From positions 2,356,001 through 2,420,000 of the forward strand of contig NZ_CP067089.2 of assembly GCF_016616095.2 (NCBI RefSeq): 64,000 nt of DNA, given 5' to 3'. The notes under the pieces were generated by a model. The model saw only the letters and a program-made list of their open reading frames with translations. It was not told the DNA's origin and did not search any database. Source of the DNA: Breznakiella homolactica (GTDB lineage Bacteria > Spirochaetota > Spirochaetia > Treponematales > Breznakiellaceae). This document shows positions 47,164-54,956 of the stretch, piece after piece (positions within the stretch are counted from its first letter, which is position 1; each line of letters begins with the position of its first letter). The position numbers and the translations under genes were made by a program.

Positions 47164-47897
47164 ACACGCTCCTTGCCGCAAAAATCCCCGCTCAGATATT
47201 CCGAAGGGGTACAGCCGCAGATCTTCCTGAAGACCGCGCTGAAATAATGCTGATTTGAGAATCCCACCCGTTCCGCCACCTCAGCGATCCTGGTCAGCCG
47301 TCCCTCCCGGCGCAGAATCTCTTGGGCGCTGCCAATCCGCAGCTTTGTCAAATATTCGCTGAAGGACAAGCCGGTCTGTTTTTTCAGCACCTTGCTCAGG
47401 TGGCCTTCACTGATACCCAAAGCTTCCGCCAGGGTTCCCAGGGAATAGGCGCTTGCCCGGTAATGCTCTTCAATATGGCGGATAATGGAACCCAGCACAG
47501 GATCCCCGTCATACCCGGGGCCGGGTGTCACCAGTTCCATGGCGGCTTCCAGGGTGCGCCGGAGTTCTTCCGTATTAATCGGCTTGAGGAGGTACCGGAA
47601 TACCCCGTGGCGGATGGCTTCCTGGGCGTATTCAAAACGGTTATAGCCGCTGATAATAATGAAGATTGTTTTAGGGTATTCCGCCTTGGCCGCTTCGATA
47701 AAGGCCAGGCCGTTCACGAAGGGCATGTTGATATCCACCAGGGCGATGTCCACGGGATTCTGCCCCAGGATCTCCAGGGCTTTGCGGCCGTCACCGGCTT
47801 CCTCGATACGGCCGGCGGGAAGACCGGAATCGGCTATCCGTTTCCGGATGCCGCTCCTGATCCGTTCTTCATCATCGGCGATGAGTATGCTTATCAT
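47160..47897 (-). CDS. Response regulator, REC + AraC-type domain
   Basis: Protein of 245 residues. The receiver has DDEERIRSG, the phospho-acceptor Asp in VDIALVDINMPFVNG, and the switch Lys in YLLKPI. The C-terminal AraC domain (about 140-240) has SLGTLAEALGISEGHLSKVL and IAEVAERVGFSNQHYFSAVF. The middle region of YesN-type regulators is missing. The start overlaps the kinase stop by four bases. Target genes are not evident locally. Confidence 0.92.
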   Translation of the reverse strand: MISILIADDEERIRSGIRKRIADSGLPAGRIEEAGDGRKALEILGQNPVDIALVDINMPFVNGLAFIEAAKAEYPKTIFIIISGYNRFEYAQEAIRHGVFRYLLKPINTEELRRTLEAAMELVTPGPGYDGDPVLGSIIRHIEEHYRASAYSLGTLAEALGISEGHLSKVLKKQTGLSFSEYLTKLRIGSAQEILRREGRLTRIAEVAERVGFSNQHYFSAVFRKICGCTPSEYLSGDFCGKERV

Positions 47898-49540
47898 GAC
47901 GGCTCCTCCCCGCCGGAAATCACCGGAAACCGGACCCGGGCAATCACGATGCCGTCCCCGGCGAAAAGCGCCACCCCGCTGTCCGAGCCGAATTCGAGCC
48001 GGAGCCGTTCGTTGAGATTGAAAATACCGTGGCCGTGGGGGCCGCCGGTTTCTCCCGCGCCGAGCCGGCGGTTCACTTCCTCAATTTTCGCGGCATCCAG
48101 TTCGAGATAATTATTTTCGATCCTGATTTCGCAGACACCGCCGGCATTGCGGATCACCGCGCGGATGGTGCCGCCCCGCTCCATGGAGCGGATCCCGTGG
48201 TTTATGGCGTTTTCCACCAGCGGCTGCAGACTGAACTTCATGATCCGCTGATTCATGGGAACTCCCTCCGCGTCCAGGGTAAAGGAAAAACGCCCTTCAT
48301 AGCGGAGCTGCTGGATCTCCAGGTAGCTTTCAAGGTGGCTCAGTTCATCCGCCAGGGGAATAAAAGACTCCAGGGTTGCCAGGCCGGTACGGAAGAACCG
48401 GGCCAGACCGCCGATGGCGGATTCAACCTTTCCGTAATCTCCCTCGATGGCCATGGACTGGATCGTTTCCAGAATATTGTACAGAAAATGGGGTTTAATC
48501 TGGGCGCAGAGAGCCCGGTATTCCGCCCGGCGTTTCTGCTGCTGTTCATCTCTAACCTGGCGGATCAGGGTCTGCATATTATCCAGCATGCTGTTATAGG
48601 AATGTCCCAGGCTGTGAATCTCGGCGCAGCTTGTATCGGGCTGTATGGGAATGAAGATCCCCTGGGCCAGCCGCTGCATGTGGTCCTCCAGGGACGCGAT
48701 GGGTGCGACCAGTTTCGCGGTGCTTCTCCGGTTGAGCGTGATGGCCATTCCCAGCACCGCCGCCCCGAGCAGGACAATAAGCAGAATGGTGGTGTTTATC
48801 CGGCGGTCCAGAAAACTGTCGGGGACGAGCATTTCCACTATCCAGAGCGGGTAGGACCGGATCGGAGCGCTGAAAAGGGTATGCCCCCGTTCCTCTCCGG
48901 GACTTCCGGTCAGATCTGAAGCGATCAGGGTACGGCGGGTTTCCCGGTTTACCAGCCGCACAGGAAAGTCCCGGATATTCGCCCGGGACACAATTTCCCG
49001 GAGGTATCCCGATTCAACGGCGGAACTGAGGTAGCCCGTAATCGCCCCCCGGGAATTATAAATTTTCTTCAGAATCAGGAGCACCGACGCGCCATTCGCC
49101 CGGGACACAATAATATCCGAAATGACCAGATCCGTTTCTTCCCGCTGGAGGGCAATATAATAATCCCGGTTCCGTACGTCGAAGATATCTCCGGTGGTGA
49201 CGTGGCTGAAGGCGTCCAGGCTGACGATTCCCATGGATTCATAAACTTCACTGTTCCGTTCCCGGAATAGTTCCAGCTGGGCCACGGCGGCGGCGACTTC
49301 TTCCGGCCCGCCGGTTTCCAGGGGGATTTCCCCGGCGAGCCGGGTAATCTCGGTTATCCGGGAATCCAGCCAGTAATTTATTTCATTGGATTTTGAATCC
49401 ATCAGGTCCGTGGTGATCCGCCGGATATCCGGGGCGATGAACCAGCGGATATTGATCACCGAAACGGCGATGACCGAAAGCACCGCCACCCCCAGGAGGA
49501 TGATCACCGGATAGGTTAGCCTTGCGTAAAGCGATTTCAC
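47894..49540 (-). CDS. Sensor histidine kinase, YesM-like
   Basis: Membrane kinase of 548 residues. Spans lie near residues 10-32 and 250-270, enclosing a Cache-type sensing domain of about 215 residues. A HAMP linker, the His_kinase motif IKPHFLYNILETIQSM and the ATPase boxes LVENAINHG, RIENNYLEL and GHGIFNLNERL follow. The usual DxGxG of the G1 box is ENNYLE here, a degenerate form. GTG start. No sugar transporter adjoins it, so the signal is open. Confidence 0.9.
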   Translation of the reverse strand: MKSLYARLTYPVIILLGVAVLSVIAVSVINIRWFIAPDIRRITTDLMDSKSNEINYWLDSRITEITRLAGEIPLETGGPEEVAAAVAQLELFRERNSEVYESMGIVSLDAFSHVTTGDIFDVRNRDYYIALQREETDLVISDIIVSRANGASVLLILKKIYNSRGAITGYLSSAVESGYLREIVSRANIRDFPVRLVNRETRRTLIASDLTGSPGEERGHTLFSAPIRSYPLWIVEMLVPDSFLDRRINTTILLIVLLGAAVLGMAITLNRRSTAKLVAPIASLEDHMQRLAQGIFIPIQPDTSCAEIHSLGHSYNSMLDNMQTLIRQVRDEQQQKRRAEYRALCAQIKPHFLYNILETIQSMAIEGDYGKVESAIGGLARFFRTGLATLESFIPLADELSHLESYLEIQQLRYEGRFSFTLDAEGVPMNQRIMKFSLQPLVENAINHGIRSMERGGTIRAVIRNAGGVCEIRIENNYLELDAAKIEEVNRRLGAGETGGPHGHGIFNLNERLRLEFGSDSGVALFAGDGIVIARVRFPVISGGEEPS

Positions 49541-49570
49541 GTATACCCCGATTGTCTGTGCTTCATTACC

Positions 49571-50104
49571 CTATTTCACCATATCCATAATTGTTTGAAT
49601 ACTCACCGGATAAAAACTGTTTACATCCACACCGACATTAACGGCTCTTTTTCCTAATACTTCAAACCGCGCTGCCTGCTCGCCGTTATTTCCGGAATTG
49701 TGAATATGGCCGTATAAATGTACCGCATCCCTGAAGTAACCGTCCCATTCCAATATGGGATAATGAAACAATACGAATTTCATCTTTTCATATTTCAATA
49801 CATGATAGTCCTTAATCCATTGAAAGCATTTTTCATCAAACCCTTTTTCATAAATAAACTTATCATGGTTCCCCTTTATAAAGTATTTTTTTCCATTTAA
49901 GTTCTTTATAATTTCATTTGTTTCTGTTCCGCGGCCTCTGAATATCAGATCACCGAGAATATAAATCTCATCACGGTCCGTAACGCGGGAATTCCAGTTT
50001 TGAGCCAATGTTTTATTCATTTGTTCAACATCAGCAAAGGGTCTGCCGCATAAACGTATGATATTCGCATGGTTAAAATGCGTATCCGCTGTAAAAAATA
50101 CCAT
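49571..50104 (-). CDS. Calcineurin-like metallophosphoesterase
   Basis: Protein of 177 residues. The metal and active-site motifs are in order: TADTHFNHANII, YILGDLIFRGRG, IKGNHDKF, LFHYPILEW and HLYGHIHN. The ATG at 50104 is seven bases after AGGAG; a GTG one codon earlier is also possible. The substrate is unknown; relatives cleave cyclic or nucleotide phosphodiesters. Confidence 0.88.
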   Translation of the reverse strand: MVFFTADTHFNHANIIRLCGRPFADVEQMNKTLAQNWNSRVTDRDEIYILGDLIFRGRGTETNEIIKNLNGKKYFIKGNHDKFIYEKGFDEKCFQWIKDYHVLKYEKMKFVLFHYPILEWDGYFRDAVHLYGHIHNSGNNGEQAARFEVLGKRAVNVGVDVNSFYPVSIQTIMDMVK

Positions 50105-50206
50105 CACAATGCTCCTTTAACAGAGTCGCTGAGATACAATCATACTCAAAGAATGAACCCGCGCATACGGGCCGGGATATCTTACTGGAGCATGAGCATT
50201 AATCAT

Positions 50207-50577
50207 TTGGGAACAAAAAAATCCGAAACGGAAAGACTTATATTATAGCGGTTTACAATACATGACGCCGAAAACGCGTTCTGCAACCGGGCCAGTGACT
50301 TTTATCAATGGGCAATAATTCTGTGGGAAACAATGGCGGAACAGGAAAATCATCTCGGAGGCGCTAAACCGGCTCATCACGTTTTTTTGGCGAGGTTGGT
50401 GTAAACAGAATTGAATCACGGTATGATCCCAACAATCAAAACTTGGGATAAGTGATGGTAAAATGCGGAATGTATTACGAAGGACATAAACGGCAGGCTG
50501 ATATAAAAAACCAGGGACTATGTGATTCCGTTGAATACAGTATATTGGCGGAGGATTATAAAAAGGCTCCCCGGTGA
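50207..50577 (+). pseudogene. Decayed GNAT (RimJ/RimL-type) acetyltransferase
   Basis: The 500-base gap between 50104 and 50617 holds a broken acetyltransferase. From a TTG at 50207 the frame reads KKSETERLIL, then TAG, then RFTIHDAENAF, the usual ETERLILRRFT start of these enzymes. The middle is shortened (FYQWAIILWET follows too early). A run of seven T near 50390 shifts the frame between SEALNRLITF and GEVGVNRIESRYDPNNQNLG. A TAA then precedes VMVKCGMYYEGHKRQ and LCDSVEYSILAEDY, the family C-terminus. It carries at least two nonsense codons, one frameshift and one deletion, so it is inactive. Confidence 0.8.
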
Positions 50578-50595
50578 TGTTCCGGGGAGCCTTTG
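50560..50595 (-). terminator. Rho-independent terminator of the flavin reductase gene at 50617
   Basis: Perfect ten-base stem GGCTCCCCGG / CCGGGGAGCC (50565-50574, 50582-50591) followed by TTTTTATAA on the minus strand. It overlaps the end of the pseudogene. Confidence 0.8.
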
Positions 50596-50616
50596 GTTAT
50601 TTTGATGTGACCGCGA

Positions 50617-52416
50617 TTACTTTACCACATTCTGCCCGGCGATTCTGCCGAACACGATTATATCCGTGATGGCGTTGCCGCCGAGCCGGTTCGTACCGTG
50701 GATTCCTCCGGTGACTTCCCCGGCAGCGTAGAGGTTTTGAATGGGCCGGCCGCCGGTATCCAGTACCTGGGCTTTGGCGTTGATCTCGATTCCGCCCATG
50801 GTGTGGTGGGTGGACGGGGTGGTCTTCTGAATATAGAAAGGTCCTTCCTTAATGCTTATCAGGTTGCCGCCTTTGCTGAAATCCGGGTCCCGGCCGTTCG
50901 CGGCGAAGCCATTGAAGCGGCTCACTGTAGCGATGAGCGCCTGAGGATCGATTCCGTAATGGCGGGCGGCGTCTTCAATGGAATTGGCCTTGTAAATAAC
51001 TCCGTCCTTCTCCATGGTTTCGTATTCCTTGGTATGGATAGAAACCATATTGCCCACGGATTCGATTTCCTTACCCCAGATAAGGTAGGCTACCGAACCG
51101 GTCTGGCTGACGATGCCCTGGGAAATAACGTCCCGCCGGCCCATTTCATCCACGAAGCGGTTCCCTTCCTGGTTAACCAGAATGGCGCCGTCGAACCGGG
51201 AGTTCGCCACGTAGGAAATAATTCCCGTCACGGGACTGCAGGTGGGATACACCTGGATGAGCTCCATATCGATGAGCCGGGCTCCGGCTTTTTCCGCCAT
51301 AACCATTCCGTCGCCGGTGCTGGCCGCGGTGCAGGTGGTGGCGTATTTTTCATCGTATTCGGGGTTGTATTTCTTCCGCATTTCCAGGTTCGCGCCGAAT
51401 CCGCCGGTGGCGATCACCACGCCATTGCCGGCATTGAAGGTGACGGTCTTGCCGTTGTTTTCGGCCGTTACTCCGGTGACGGCGTTACCCGACTTGACCA
51501 GGTCCGTCGCCCGGGTTTCGGGGAAGAAATCCACACCCAGTTCGTCCGCCCTGAGTTTGAGCTTGTTGATGAGGTCGTCCCCTTTGTTGCCCTTGGAAAC
51601 CAGGGCCCGGGGAACGGAGTGGCCGCCGAACTGCTGGAGCCGGTCGGGCATGAATTCGACATGGATGGTTTCGATGAGCCAGTTGGACGCGTCCAGGGCG
51701 TTGAAGGCCATCACCCGGACCAGATCCCGGTTCGCGCGGCTGTCCCCGGAAAGGTAAGTATCTTCCTCAAATTTCTCGGGTGTATCCTTGACGCCCTGCC
51801 GGATCTGGAGGGCCGAGCCTGGCACATTGAGGCCGCCCCCTGAAACCAGGGTATTGCCGCCGGGGAACATGGTTTTCTCCAGGAGCGCCACCTTTGATCC
51901 CGCCTGGGCGGCTTCCACCGCCGCCGCAAGTCCCGCGCCGCCGGCGCCGACCACCACGACGTCATAGGTATAGGAATCCCGCATCGCCGGGCCGGAGGCG
52001 CTGACCTTTGCCATGGATTTGATAGTACTGTCCGCGGCGCCCGCCAGTTTCAGGGCGCCGGTTACCGCCGCGGCGATAGCTTCGGAACTCCGGGTCGCGC
52101 CGGAAATAGCGTCCACGTTGACCGTATTATTCCGCACCATGGCGGCGGCGATCTTGTCCATGGCCACGTCCCCAAGTCCCTTGGTTTCGCTGTGATCCGC
52201 CACGGTCACCGCGGTCATTCGGCCGTCATTAACCGCCACATCCACCGTAACGGTTCCGTTGTTTCCCGTACCGGTGCCGCGGTAGGTTCCGTCCCGGAGC
52301 ACGTCATAGGTCTTCACCGCAGCTGCCTGGTCCGTCCCGCGGGAAGTGTTCCCGGCGCAGCCGATCAAGGCCATGACCAGAACAACCGCGGTTATTATGG
52401 ATGGTATTTTTTTCAT
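50617..52416 (-). CDS. FMN-binding + FAD-dependent fumarate/urocanate reductase-like lipoprotein
   Basis: Exported protein of 599 residues. Lipoprotein signal MKKIPSIITAVVLVMALIGC (Cys20). The FMN_bind domain (about 40-130) carries the flavinylation motif DAISGAT, where ApbE attaches FMN to the Thr. The FAD_binding_2 domain follows (VVVVGAGGAGLAAAVEAAQAG). Active-site-type stretches are NRFVDEMGRRD (Arg proton donor region), STHHTMGG and AAGEVTGGIHGTNRLGGNA. Predicted to reduce a small unsaturated acid outside the cytoplasm using electrons passed through covalent FMN. The acceptor (fumarate, urocanate, cinnamate-like) cannot be told. GGAGGAAAG precedes the ATG. Confidence 0.9.
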   Translation of the reverse strand: MKKIPSIITAVVLVMALIGCAGNTSRGTDQAAAVKTYDVLRDGTYRGTGTGNNGTVTVDVAVNDGRMTAVTVADHSETKGLGDVAMDKIAAAMVRNNTVNVDAISGATRSSEAIAAAVTGALKLAGAADSTIKSMAKVSASGPAMRDSYTYDVVVVGAGGAGLAAAVEAAQAGSKVALLEKTMFPGGNTLVSGGGLNVPGSALQIRQGVKDTPEKFEEDTYLSGDSRANRDLVRVMAFNALDASNWLIETIHVEFMPDRLQQFGGHSVPRALVSKGNKGDDLINKLKLRADELGVDFFPETRATDLVKSGNAVTGVTAENNGKTVTFNAGNGVVIATGGFGANLEMRKKYNPEYDEKYATTCTAASTGDGMVMAEKAGARLIDMELIQVYPTCSPVTGIISYVANSRFDGAILVNQEGNRFVDEMGRRDVISQGIVSQTGSVAYLIWGKEIESVGNMVSIHTKEYETMEKDGVIYKANSIEDAARHYGIDPQALIATVSRFNGFAANGRDPDFSKGGNLISIKEGPFYIQKTTPSTHHTMGGIEINAKAQVLDTGGRPIQNLYAAGEVTGGIHGTNRLGGNAITDIIVFGRIAGQNVVK

Positions 52417-52530
52417 ATTCTTTCCTCCTTCCTGATTCTGAAAAGGTATTACCCCACCGCATACTATCAGGCAGGAAAAAAAGAAGATTTACAAAATTCG
52501 GTTTATTTGTATGAAATCCAGTGATGGCGC

Positions 52531-52733
52531 CAGGGTAACCGCAGAATATCTGATTACCAGGCAAAGCAGCATGGTGATACCGGATCCGGGGGTCCTGCCT
52601 GGACACAGGGGATATGGCTCCTCAGCGGCCTGCGGCCTCGAAAGTCGCTCATATCCCCTGTGTCCAGGCACCCCGCGTTACCGAGATGGAACCATGCTGC
52701 ATTGCCGCCACGCTGTATACTGCGGTTACCCTG
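52531..52733. repeat. Nested-palindrome element, copy 2 (long-loop type)
   Basis: A 203-base element with perfect ends CAGGGTAACCGCAG (52531-52544) and CTGCGGTTACCCTG (52720-52733). The middle repeat is GCAGCATGGT / ACCATGCTGC. The inner perfect stem is 21 bases long (52596-52616 with 52650-52670, starting TGCCTGGACACAGG). The 33-base loop (52617-52649) begins GCTCCTC and ends GAAAGTCGCT. The stem is flanked by GGGGGTCC and CCCCGCG, as in copy 1. No gene is present in 52417-53098; the stretch is filled by this and two related structures. Confidence 0.8.
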
Positions 52734-52768
52734 CCTTAAGTGAGGGGCTGGGTGTGGGTAGATATTTC

Positions 52769-52825
52769 GGTATGGTGTGATGCCGAGGCCCGACGAGAGA
52801 AGCTCTTATGTTCTCATGCCATACC
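52769..52825. repeat. Nested-palindrome element, degenerate copy 5
   Basis: GGTATGGTGTGA pairs with TCATGCCATACC if two G-U pairs are allowed. The enclosed GCCGAGGCCCGACGAGAG resembles the GCCGGAGGCCGACGAG part of the copy 4 loop. Appears to be a relic without terminal repeats. Confidence 0.45.
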
Positions 52826-52905
52826 TGCGGAACCGGCAAGCATATCAGGGGACCCGAAGGACACACGCAGCCCTCCTGTGAAGGGCAGCATAAAGCCGGT
52901 TAAGG

Positions 52906-53052
52906 CCGGCAAGCACCCGGGCCGTAATGGAAACGCCGGGTGGCGTATACAAAGGGGATTGAGCGACTTTCTAGGCCGGAGGCCGACGAGGAGCCAATCC
53001 CCTTTGTATACGACAGGACCCGCGGCACCGATATACACCGGGTGCTTGCCGG
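52906..53052. repeat. Nested-palindrome element, copy 4 (long-loop type, inverted)
   Basis: A 147-base element in the opposite orientation to copy 2. Outer arms CCGGCAAGCACCCGG / CCGGGTGCTTGCCGG (15 bases, perfect). Inner arms CGTATACAAAGGGGATTG / CAATCCCCTTTGTATACG (18 bases, perfect, 52944-52961 and 52995-53012). The 33-base loop (52962-52994) is the reverse complement of the copy 2 loop at most positions. The stem sequence differs from copy 2 on both arms. The GGGTAACCGCAG ends are missing. Confidence 0.75.
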
Positions 53053-53063
53053 ATTGAAAGGCT

Positions 53064-53092
53064 TTGTGCTCCCCCTCTAACCGTGATACACT
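53064..53092 (+). promoter_or_regulatory. Predicted promoter of rsmE
   Basis: TTGTGC (53064-53069), 17-base spacer, TACACT (53087-53092), six bases before the GTG start of rsmE. Predicts a leaderless transcript. Confidence 0.45.
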
Positions 53093-53098
53093 GGGCCT

Positions 53099-53866
53099 GT
53101 GAATATCATACTTTTCGAATCCCAGGAAGTGGGCCGGCCCCTTTCACGGCGGGACGAACGGACCATTCATCTCGTCAAGGTACTCCATAAAAAAACCGGG
53201 GATATCTTTGACGCGGGAATCCTCAACGGAAGCCTGGGAACAGGCCATATAGACTCAATAGGCATTGACGGGTCCCTTCGGTACTCCCTGGATCTCCGGG
53301 ACGATCCGCCTCCCCGGAATCCCATACGGATTGGCGTGGGATTCCCCCGGCCGATACAGCTCAGGAGGCTGCTCCGGGACCTGTCCAACCTCGGGGTACA
53401 GTCCATCGACCTCCTGGGGACCGACCTCGGGGAAAAAAGCTACCGGGATACGAAACTGCTGAACGACGGCGGGGCCCGGGCCGCGCTTATCGAAGGCGCT
53501 GTCCAGGCCAGAGATACCCGGCTCCCGGACGTCCGCTCATTCAGAACTCTGGATACCTGGCTTGAGGAACAGCCCTGGGAGAAGGAATACGCGGAAAAGA
53601 ACACCAATCTTCCCCTCCACGGCTCACCTCTGCTTATCGCGCCGGATAATGTCCGCCCCGAAGGATCCATGACTCACCTGGGCTCATCCAAGCGGCCGGT
53701 CGTTCTCGCGGTCGGTTCCGAGCGGGGATGGTCCGACCGGGAACGGGATCTGCTGGAACACAGCGGTTTTATCCGGCTGTCCATGGGAAGCCGGGCGCTC
53801 AAGACCGAAACCGCCTGCATCGCCGCGGTCATTCTGGCTCTGGAAAAAACCGGCGGCCTCGGGTAA
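53099..53866 (+). CDS. rsmE: 16S rRNA m3U1498 methyltransferase
   Basis: RsmE of 255 residues: an N-terminal PUA-like domain and a C-terminal SPOUT knot with the SAM loop AVGSERGWSDRERDLLEHSGF and the terminal MGSRALKTETACIAAVILALE signature. It methylates N3 of U1498 in the decoding region of 16S rRNA. GTG start without Shine-Dalgarno. Confidence 0.92.
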   Translation: MNIILFESQEVGRPLSRRDERTIHLVKVLHKKTGDIFDAGILNGSLGTGHIDSIGIDGSLRYSLDLRDDPPPRNPIRIGVGFPRPIQLRRLLRDLSNLGVQSIDLLGTDLGEKSYRDTKLLNDGGARAALIEGAVQARDTRLPDVRSFRTLDTWLEEQPWEKEYAEKNTNLPLHGSPLLIAPDNVRPEGSMTHLGSSKRPVVLAVGSERGWSDRERDLLEHSGFIRLSMGSRALKTETACIAAVILALEKTGGLG

Positions 53867-53875
53867 TATCCTTCT

Positions 53876-54664
53876 ATGAACCAGGACCAGGTCAAAGAGA
53901 TTCTCCTTTCCATTGAAGACGCCTCCCTCGATTTTACCCTCGTTTTTTCCGGGAAACAGAGTAAAAAGGTCAACGGCTTGTACAAACCCGAACCCAGGGA
54001 AATCATTATCCATAACCGGAATTTCAACGGGGACGACAATCTGCTCCTGTATACGGCGATTCATGAATACGCCCACCACCTGCACTGCTGTTCAATGGGG
54101 GGGAAACTGTCGGGCCGGGCCCATACGTCGGAATTCTGGGCGATATTTCACCGGCTCCTGGAAAAGGCAGAATCCCAGGGGACCTACCAAAATGTCTTTG
54201 CCGGATCACCGGAGCTGACCCAGCTGACCGATGAGATCAGAAAAAAATACCTCTACGAAAACGGCAGTCTGGTCAAGGAACTGGGACGGGAACTGCTCAA
54301 AGCCCATGAGCTCTGCACCGCCATGGGAGCCCGGTTTGAGGATTACCTCGACCGGGTGCTGTGCATTCCCAAGGTTGCCGCCAAGGCCGCCATGAAGATG
54401 TTCCAGTATAACCTGAATCCTTCGGTGGGTTCTGATAATATGAAGTTTCTCACGGGTATCAGAAACGAGGAACAGCGCATGGCCGCGGAAAGCGCCCTCC
54501 TGTCCGGAAAAAGCCCGGACCTGGTAAAAACGGAAATCGCCCGCAAACCCCGGGAGGAAGATCCCAAGGTTACCCTGGAGAGGGAAAAACTCCGGCTTGA
54601 GCGGACCATCGATTCCCTGACCAAACGCCTCGATGAGGTAGAACGGGAGCTGGAGGAACTCTAG
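53876..54664 (+). CDS. Hypothetical protein with HEYAHH metalloprotease-like motif
   Basis: Cytoplasmic-looking protein of 262 residues. The segment TAIHEYAHHLHC (about 61-72) has the HExxH zinc signature of gluzincin/SprT-like proteases; a third ligand is not obvious, although HTSEFWAIF about 15 residues later could supply one. The C-terminal 60 residues are a charged coiled coil. No Shine-Dalgarno; TAATAT (53864-53869) ends six bases before the ATG. It starts nine bases after rsmE. I do not recognise the family beyond the motif. Confidence 0.7.
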   Translation: MNQDQVKEILLSIEDASLDFTLVFSGKQSKKVNGLYKPEPREIIIHNRNFNGDDNLLLYTAIHEYAHHLHCCSMGGKLSGRAHTSEFWAIFHRLLEKAESQGTYQNVFAGSPELTQLTDEIRKKYLYENGSLVKELGRELLKAHELCTAMGARFEDYLDRVLCIPKVAAKAAMKMFQYNLNPSVGSDNMKFLTGIRNEEQRMAAESALLSGKSPDLVKTEIARKPREEDPKVTLEREKLRLERTIDSLTKRLDEVERELEEL

Positions 54665-54736
54665 ATATTCCTCCGGGAAGATCACCACCTCCGGCCCCGC
54701 ACAATGCCGGAACTGTCCCCATACACCCTTCACCGG

Positions 54737-54911
54737 CAGGGTACCTGCAGTATAGAGAGAAATGGTATGGAAGCATGGTGTATCCAAAGCCGCGCGGGGT
54801 GTCGTATGAAAAGAAATACCGCCCAGCGGGATTTTTTTCATACGACGGGCCCCAGGAAATGGCTCTCCATACTTCCGTGTCTACCTACTAAACCTTACTG
54901 CCGGTACCCTG
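54737..54911. repeat. Nested-palindrome element, copy 3 (short-loop type, inverted)
   Basis: A 175-base element with ends CAGGGTACCTGCAG and CTGCCGGTACCCTG. The inner hairpin is at 54801-54846 (arms GTCGTATGAAAA / TTTTCATACGAC), flanked by CGCGGGGT and GGGCCCC. Read in reverse, the 46-base hairpin aligns with that of copy 1 without gaps. The arm changes (CTG to GTA, GG to GA) are matched by complementary changes on the other arm. The middle stem GGAAGTATGG / CCATGCTTCC keeps pairing through one G-U. Confidence 0.75.
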
Positions 54912-54956
54912 GGAACATTCATGATTTCACCCTGTACTGCCGATAATCAGAAAACC

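Noticed and set aside
52531..53052. CRISPR array
   Set aside because: Three repeats are spaced irregularly, inverted to each other and each is itself a long hairpin; no uniform spacers and no cas genes.
36790..54911. Nested palindromes as integron attC recombination sites
   Set aside because: They fold as long hairpins with variable stems, but the conserved ends (GGGTAACCGCAG) do not fit the RYYYAAC/GTTRRRY core, there is no integrase nearby and no array of gene cassettes.
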